Made by a program: the position numbers and the translations under genes
Source: Acidimicrobiales bacterium
GTDB taxonomy: Bacteria > Actinomycetota > Acidimicrobiia > Acidimicrobiales > Acidimicrobilacustridaceae
Assembly: GCA_023261915.1 (NCBI GenBank)
Contig: JALRFT010000296.1
Location: 1-7,715, forward strand
Direction of reading: 5' to 3'
DNA length: 7,715 nt
Shown: positions 4,954 to 7,715 of the stretch, piece after piece
Layout: each line of letters opens with the position of its first letter
Position numbering within the stretch: position 1 is the first letter of the stretch
The notes under the pieces: generated by a model
Told to the model about the DNA's origin: nothing
The model's database searches: none
The model's input: only the letters and a program-made list of their open reading frames with translations

Positions 4954-6555
4954 TCACCACGATCGATCGAGCAACTCGGCGGCATGCTGACGAGCTGTTT
5001 CGCTCTCCGGGCTGCCTGACAGCATGCGAGCGATCTCCTGCTCCCGTGCTGATCGCTGGTCGAGCACGCTGATGGAAGTCCGGGTCGTCCCCCCATCAAC
5101 AGTCTTGGAGAGTTGGGCATGGTGTGAGGCCCGCGCAGCGACCTGGGCAAGGTGGGTGACGACGAGGACCTGTCGCTCCTCGGCCACTCCTCCCAGAGCC
5201 TGAGCGACCATCAGAGCAGCCTCCCCTCCAATGCCGGCGTCAACCTCGTCGAATACCGCCACTGGGGGGCCACCGGAGAGGACCAGCCGCAGGGCGAGCA
5301 TGGTTCGTGACAATTCACCACCGGAGGCGACCTTGGACAAGGGGCCGAGCGGAACGCCGGGATTCGTCGCGATCTGAAAGACGACCAGATCCCCTGCGTC
5401 GGGGGCGTCCCCCTGACTGGTGCCGACATCGACCGAAAACCGGACCTGAGGCATCCCGAGAAGGCTCAGATGGCCCTCGATGGCCCGAGCGAGGACAGGA
5501 GCGGCCGTTCGTCTCGCTTCGGCCACGTGTGCTGCCGCTGAGGCCCATCGCTCACGGGCCGAGACCAACTCGGTCTCGATCGCCGTGATGCGCTCCTCGG
5601 CCCCTTGGATCTGGTTGATCGACGCGCGGATCCGGTCGCGCTCAGCGATGACTTCCTCAAGGGTTCCCCCGTACTTCCGCCGCAGAGCAGTCAGGACCCG
5701 CCGACGCTGCTGGACCCGGGTGAGTGCCGCCGGATCAGCCACGAACCTCCCCTCCAACCGACGCAACTCACCCGCGATGTCGGTCACCTCAGCCGTGACG
5801 GACTTCAGTCGTTCGAGCAGGACGGCGAGGTCCGGATCGGTCGCAACCGCATCAAGTTTTACGGTCGCTGATGCCAGTTGATCTCGGACGCCACCGTCAC
5901 CGGAAAGTACGTTCTGCGCACCCGTCACGCCGGCCTGCAACTCCTCGGCCGACGAAAGCCTTGCCTCAAGGGTCTGCAGCTTGGCGTCCTCATCGGGGTC
6001 GTCAATGGTCGCCTCATCGAGCTCGTCGAGTTGGAATCGCAAGACGTCGAGTTCCCGGAGTCGCGCCCGTTCATCACCGCCAAGTGAGCCCCGTTCAGCC
6101 TCCAAGCGCCGCACCTGGGCAATGGCGTCCTCAAGGTCGGTGAGATCAGTCCCTGCGAACGAATCAAGCGCGCGCCGTTGGGCGAGCGGACTGAGAAGTT
6201 CCTGGTGCGCGTGCTGACCATGGATCTCCATGAGCGAACTTCCGATCTCAGCCAGCTCAGCAGCACTGATCGGACGACCATTCCGATAGGCACGACTACG
6301 TCCATCCGCAGGAACCACCCGGGTCAGAATGATCTCCTCACCTTGGATGAGGAATCGCCCATCAATGACGGCCTCAGCCGCGCCCGGCCGCACCATCGAG
6401 GAGTCGGCTCGGCCCCCTGCGAGCAAGCCGATCGCCCCGACGACCATGGTCTTGCCGGCGCCGGTCTCGCCGGTGACCGCAGTCATCGCCTCACCGGGGA
6501 GGAAGGACAGTTCCTCAATCACACCGAGGTTGGTGACACGCAGTTCCACAAGCAC
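4954..6555 (-). CDS. recN: DNA repair protein RecN
   Basis: RecN is an SMC-like ATPase recruited to DNA double-strand breaks, where it holds DNA ends or sisters together for RecA-dependent repair. The 533-residue protein keeps the family architecture. The N-terminal ATPase half has Walker A GETGAGKT at 29-36 (K35) and the region EIHGQHAHQELL (110-121). A charged coiled-coil section spans about 140-350, and the C-terminal half has the signature VASGGELSR (409-417), Walker B VAVFDEVDAGIGG (432-444; D436, E437) and the H-loop VVTHLAQVAA (465-474). It is slightly shorter than the usual 550-590 residues, mostly in the coiled coil by my reading. The start is GTG 6555, eight bases after GAGGGG; a second GTG two codons on would be too far from that site. 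It lies 12 bases after nadK, so it is probably cotranscribed with it. I see no recognisable SOS operator before it. Confidence 0.95.
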   Translation of the reverse strand: MLVELRVTNLGVIEELSFLPGEAMTAVTGETGAGKTMVVGAIGLLAGGRADSSMVRPGAAEAVIDGRFLIQGEEIILTRVVPADGRSRAYRNGRPISAAELAEIGSSLMEIHGQHAHQELLSPLAQRRALDSFAGTDLTDLEDAIAQVRRLEAERGSLGGDERARLRELDVLRFQLDELDEATIDDPDEDAKLQTLEARLSSAEELQAGVTGAQNVLSGDGGVRDQLASATVKLDAVATDPDLAVLLERLKSVTAEVTDIAGELRRLEGRFVADPAALTRVQQRRRVLTALRRKYGGTLEEVIAERDRIRASINQIQGAEERITAIETELVSARERWASAAAHVAEARRTAAPVLARAIEGHLSLLGMPQVRFSVDVGTSQGDAPDAGDLVVFQIATNPGVPLGPLSKVASGGELSRTMLALRLVLSGGPPVAVFDEVDAGIGGEAALMVAQALGGVAEERQVLVVTHLAQVAARASHHAQLSKTVDGGTTRTSISVLDQRSAREQEIARMLSGSPESETARQHAAELLDRSW

Positions 6556-6563
6556 TCGAGTGG

Positions 6564-6569
6564 CCCCTC
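6564..6569 (-). promoter_or_regulatory. Ribosome-binding site of recN, overlapping the nadK stop
   Basis: The nadK stop reads TGAGGGG on the minus strand, so the GAGGGG site shares two bases with it. Eight bases separate it from GTG 6555. This decides the recN start between two nearby GTG codons and implies translational coupling with nadK, the same design seen at the pyrG-Nudix junction. Confidence 0.7.
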
Positions 6570-7413
6570 AGCGATCACTCAACTTGAACTTCGCCTTTAG
6601 CAGTCCGGGAAAGTCACGCGGTCCGAACACGACAAGGTGGGCCGCAGACTCAGCAGCGGTGCACCGGACCGTGGCGCCCGGCTCCACGGCGGCTACCTCC
6701 CGGCCGTCAACGATGACCGAGCCCGGTCGATGCCCGGCGACGGCAATCTCGACGGCGGAGGTCGGCTCGAGGACCAGGGTCCGATCGAAAAGCATGTGGG
6801 GGCTGACCGGGGTCAGGAGAAGCAACTGATGGGTTGGGGCGACGATAGGGCCACCGGCGCTGTACCCGTAGGCGGTCGAGCCCGTGGGAGTCCCGACGAT
6901 AAGCGCATCAACCTCGTACGGGGTGAACACACGTCCGTCGATGCTCACGTCGAGCCGAATGGTATGACCACTATGGGCCCGATCAATGGTGACCTCGTTG
7001 AGGGCCAGATGGCGACGTCCATCTGGAAGTTGAGCTTCGATCAACATTCGCCGCTCGATCTGATGCTTGCCTTCCAGAAAGTCGGTAACCGACTGACGGA
7101 GTTCATTGGGTTCGATCTCACTGAGGTAGCCAAGCTGGCCGAGATTGACGCCGAGTACAGGAACGCTCGCTCCACCGAGCAGATCGATGGTGCGAAGTAC
7201 CGTTCCATCGCCCCCCAACGCGATGACGAGATCTATCTGCGTGACGTTCGCCGCTTCCCTGACAGTTGGCCCGTCAGGAGCGCTGACCAAGCCGACATCG
7301 TCGCTGAAGGACACGACGTCGTGCCCTTCGCTCGAGAGCCATTGGGCCACGGCCCGTCCCTCTGCGATGGCGTCGGGTCGAGCATGGTGCACCGTCAACG
7401 CAATCACTGCCAT
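6568..7413 (-). CDS. nadK: NAD kinase (ATP/polyphosphate-dependent)
   Basis: It phosphorylates NAD to NADP, the only route to NADP, in the cytoplasm. The 281-residue length is typical. Seen directly: GGDGT at 67-71 within LVIALGGDGTVLR, the NE motif at 139-140 (LNEVTIDR), and the family-defining LIVGTPTGSTAYGYSAGGPI at 171-190, preceded by D169. C-terminal strands with VIVDGRE (233-239) complete the all-beta NAD-binding domain. The start is ATG 7413, which overlaps the tlyA stop by ten bases in another frame; an AGG six bases upstream may serve as the ribosome site. The tlyA-nadK-recN order is widely conserved in actinobacteria and other bacteria. Phosphate donor preference (ATP or polyphosphate) cannot be told from the sequence. 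Confidence 0.96.
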   Translation of the reverse strand: MAVIALTVHHARPDAIAEGRAVAQWLSSEGHDVVSFSDDVGLVSAPDGPTVREAANVTQIDLVIALGGDGTVLRTIDLLGGASVPVLGVNLGQLGYLSEIEPNELRQSVTDFLEGKHQIERRMLIEAQLPDGRRHLALNEVTIDRAHSGHTIRLDVSIDGRVFTPYEVDALIVGTPTGSTAYGYSAGGPIVAPTHQLLLLTPVSPHMLFDRTLVLEPTSAVEIAVAGHRPGSVIVDGREVAAVEPGATVRCTAAESAAHLVVFGPRDFPGLLKAKFKLSDR

Positions 7414-7715
7414 GCCACACCTGCCATCTCCGAAGCAGCCAGGACTGCTTCGTTGACCTGTCGAGTGAGCGATGACCGGTCACTGACCGAGTTGCCTCGA
7501 GTCAGGTGCGCCAAAAACTCAACGTTGCCCTGTGTTCCATGGATCGGCGACGGAATGAGCCCGGTCAGGCTGCACTCCAAGTTGGAGAAGTGATCGACAA
7601 CTTCCAAAAGCGTGGTCTGCCAGACATCGGGGGAGCTCACAATTCCTGCACCCTTGGCCACCACGGAGCGGCCGGCTTCGAACTGCGGCTTGATCAGCAC
7701 CACGAGAGATCCACC
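7404..7715 (-). CDS. tlyA: TlyA family rRNA 2'-O-methyltransferase (C-terminal 103 codons only)
   Basis: TlyA uses S-adenosylmethionine to methylate ribose 2'-OH groups of rRNA; in mycobacteria these are in 16S and 23S rRNA, and loss gives capreomycin resistance. Only the C-terminal part is here; the N-terminal S4 RNA-binding domain and the SAM-binding motifs lie beyond the right edge. Seen directly: LVVLIKPQFEAGR, with a conserved Lys at fragment residue 9 (a member of the FtsJ-type catalytic tetrad by position), then GLIPSPIHGTQGNVEFLAHL at 52-71, both hallmarks of the family. About 32 residues follow, slightly long for the family. The stop lies inside the nadK start region, overlapping it by ten bases, so the two are coupled. 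The frame is open to the window edge, which supports truncation by the window and not decay. Confidence 0.9.
   Translation of the reverse strand, partial: GGSLVVLIKPQFEAGRSVVAKGAGIVSSPDVWQTTLLEVVDHFSNLECSLTGLIPSPIHGTQGNVEFLAHLTRGNSVSDRSSLTRQVNEAVLAASEMAGVAWQ

Noticed and set aside
6637..7593. 318-codon plus-strand open frame opposite nadK and tlyA.
   Set aside because: It is antisense to two well-supported genes and shows no recognisable motif. Long opposite-strand frames are a usual by-product of GC-rich third codon positions.
1..7715. Search for defence systems, mobile elements, CRISPR repeats, tRNA genes and integrase-linked attachment sites.
   Set aside because: The tyrosine recombinase is a housekeeping XerD in a conserved cluster, not a phage or island integrase. 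No repeats, transposase motifs or tRNA-like cloverleaf were seen, and the genes leave almost no non-coding space.

Overview
This window is a stretch of housekeeping chromosome from a high-GC Gram-positive, i.e. an actinobacterium. I lean towards a deep or environmental lineage such as Acidimicrobiia, but that placement is inference. Three things support an actinobacterial origin. The gene order tlyA-nadK-recN-pyrG-ADP-ribose pyrophosphatase-xerD follows the order I recall for the Mycobacterium tuberculosis Rv1694-Rv1701 region. The Nudix protein has the one-residue-longer Nudix box of the actinobacterial ADPRase. TrpS has the actinobacterial motifs, and GTG starts and apparently leaderless initiation are frequent.

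Layout. At the left edge (1-166, minus strand) are the first 55 codons of scpA, which continues out of the window. A 77-base divergent region separates it from trpS (244-1224, plus strand). The trpS start looks leaderless, with a TAGCAT -10 box eight bases before its GTG. From 1228 to the right edge every gene is on the minus strand, so transcription runs right to left: tlyA (C-terminal 103 codons only), nadK, recN, pyrG, an ADP-ribose-type Nudix hydrolase, xerD and a small DksA/TraR-type zinc-finger gene. The last of these ends three bases from the trpS stop, tail to tail.

The minus-strand genes overlap or lie 7-12 bases apart: tlyA/nadK overlap by 10 bases, nadK-recN are 12 apart, pyrG-Nudix 7, Nudix/xerD overlap by 4, xerD-traR 9. 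This points to one long translationally coupled operon. The only real gap is the 162 bases between recN and pyrG. It holds three inverted repeats and may contain a terminator, attenuator or internal promoter. It sits where M. tuberculosis carries two extra genes.

The products cover rRNA methylation (TlyA), NADP and CTP supply (NadK, PyrG), DNA break repair (RecN), clean-up of ADP-ribose-type nucleotides (Nudix), chromosome dimer resolution (XerD), condensin loading (ScpA), tryptophan charging (TrpS) and possibly transcription control (the zinc-finger protein). All full-length enzymes keep their catalytic motifs. I see no mobile element, CRISPR array, tRNA or rRNA gene, phage remnant or new defence system, and no gene-free stretch over 300 bases. 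The second-look items are fine-scale: the structured pyrG leader, synteny breakpoints, a DksA-like protein lacking a canonical tip aspartate, and the leaderless trpS.
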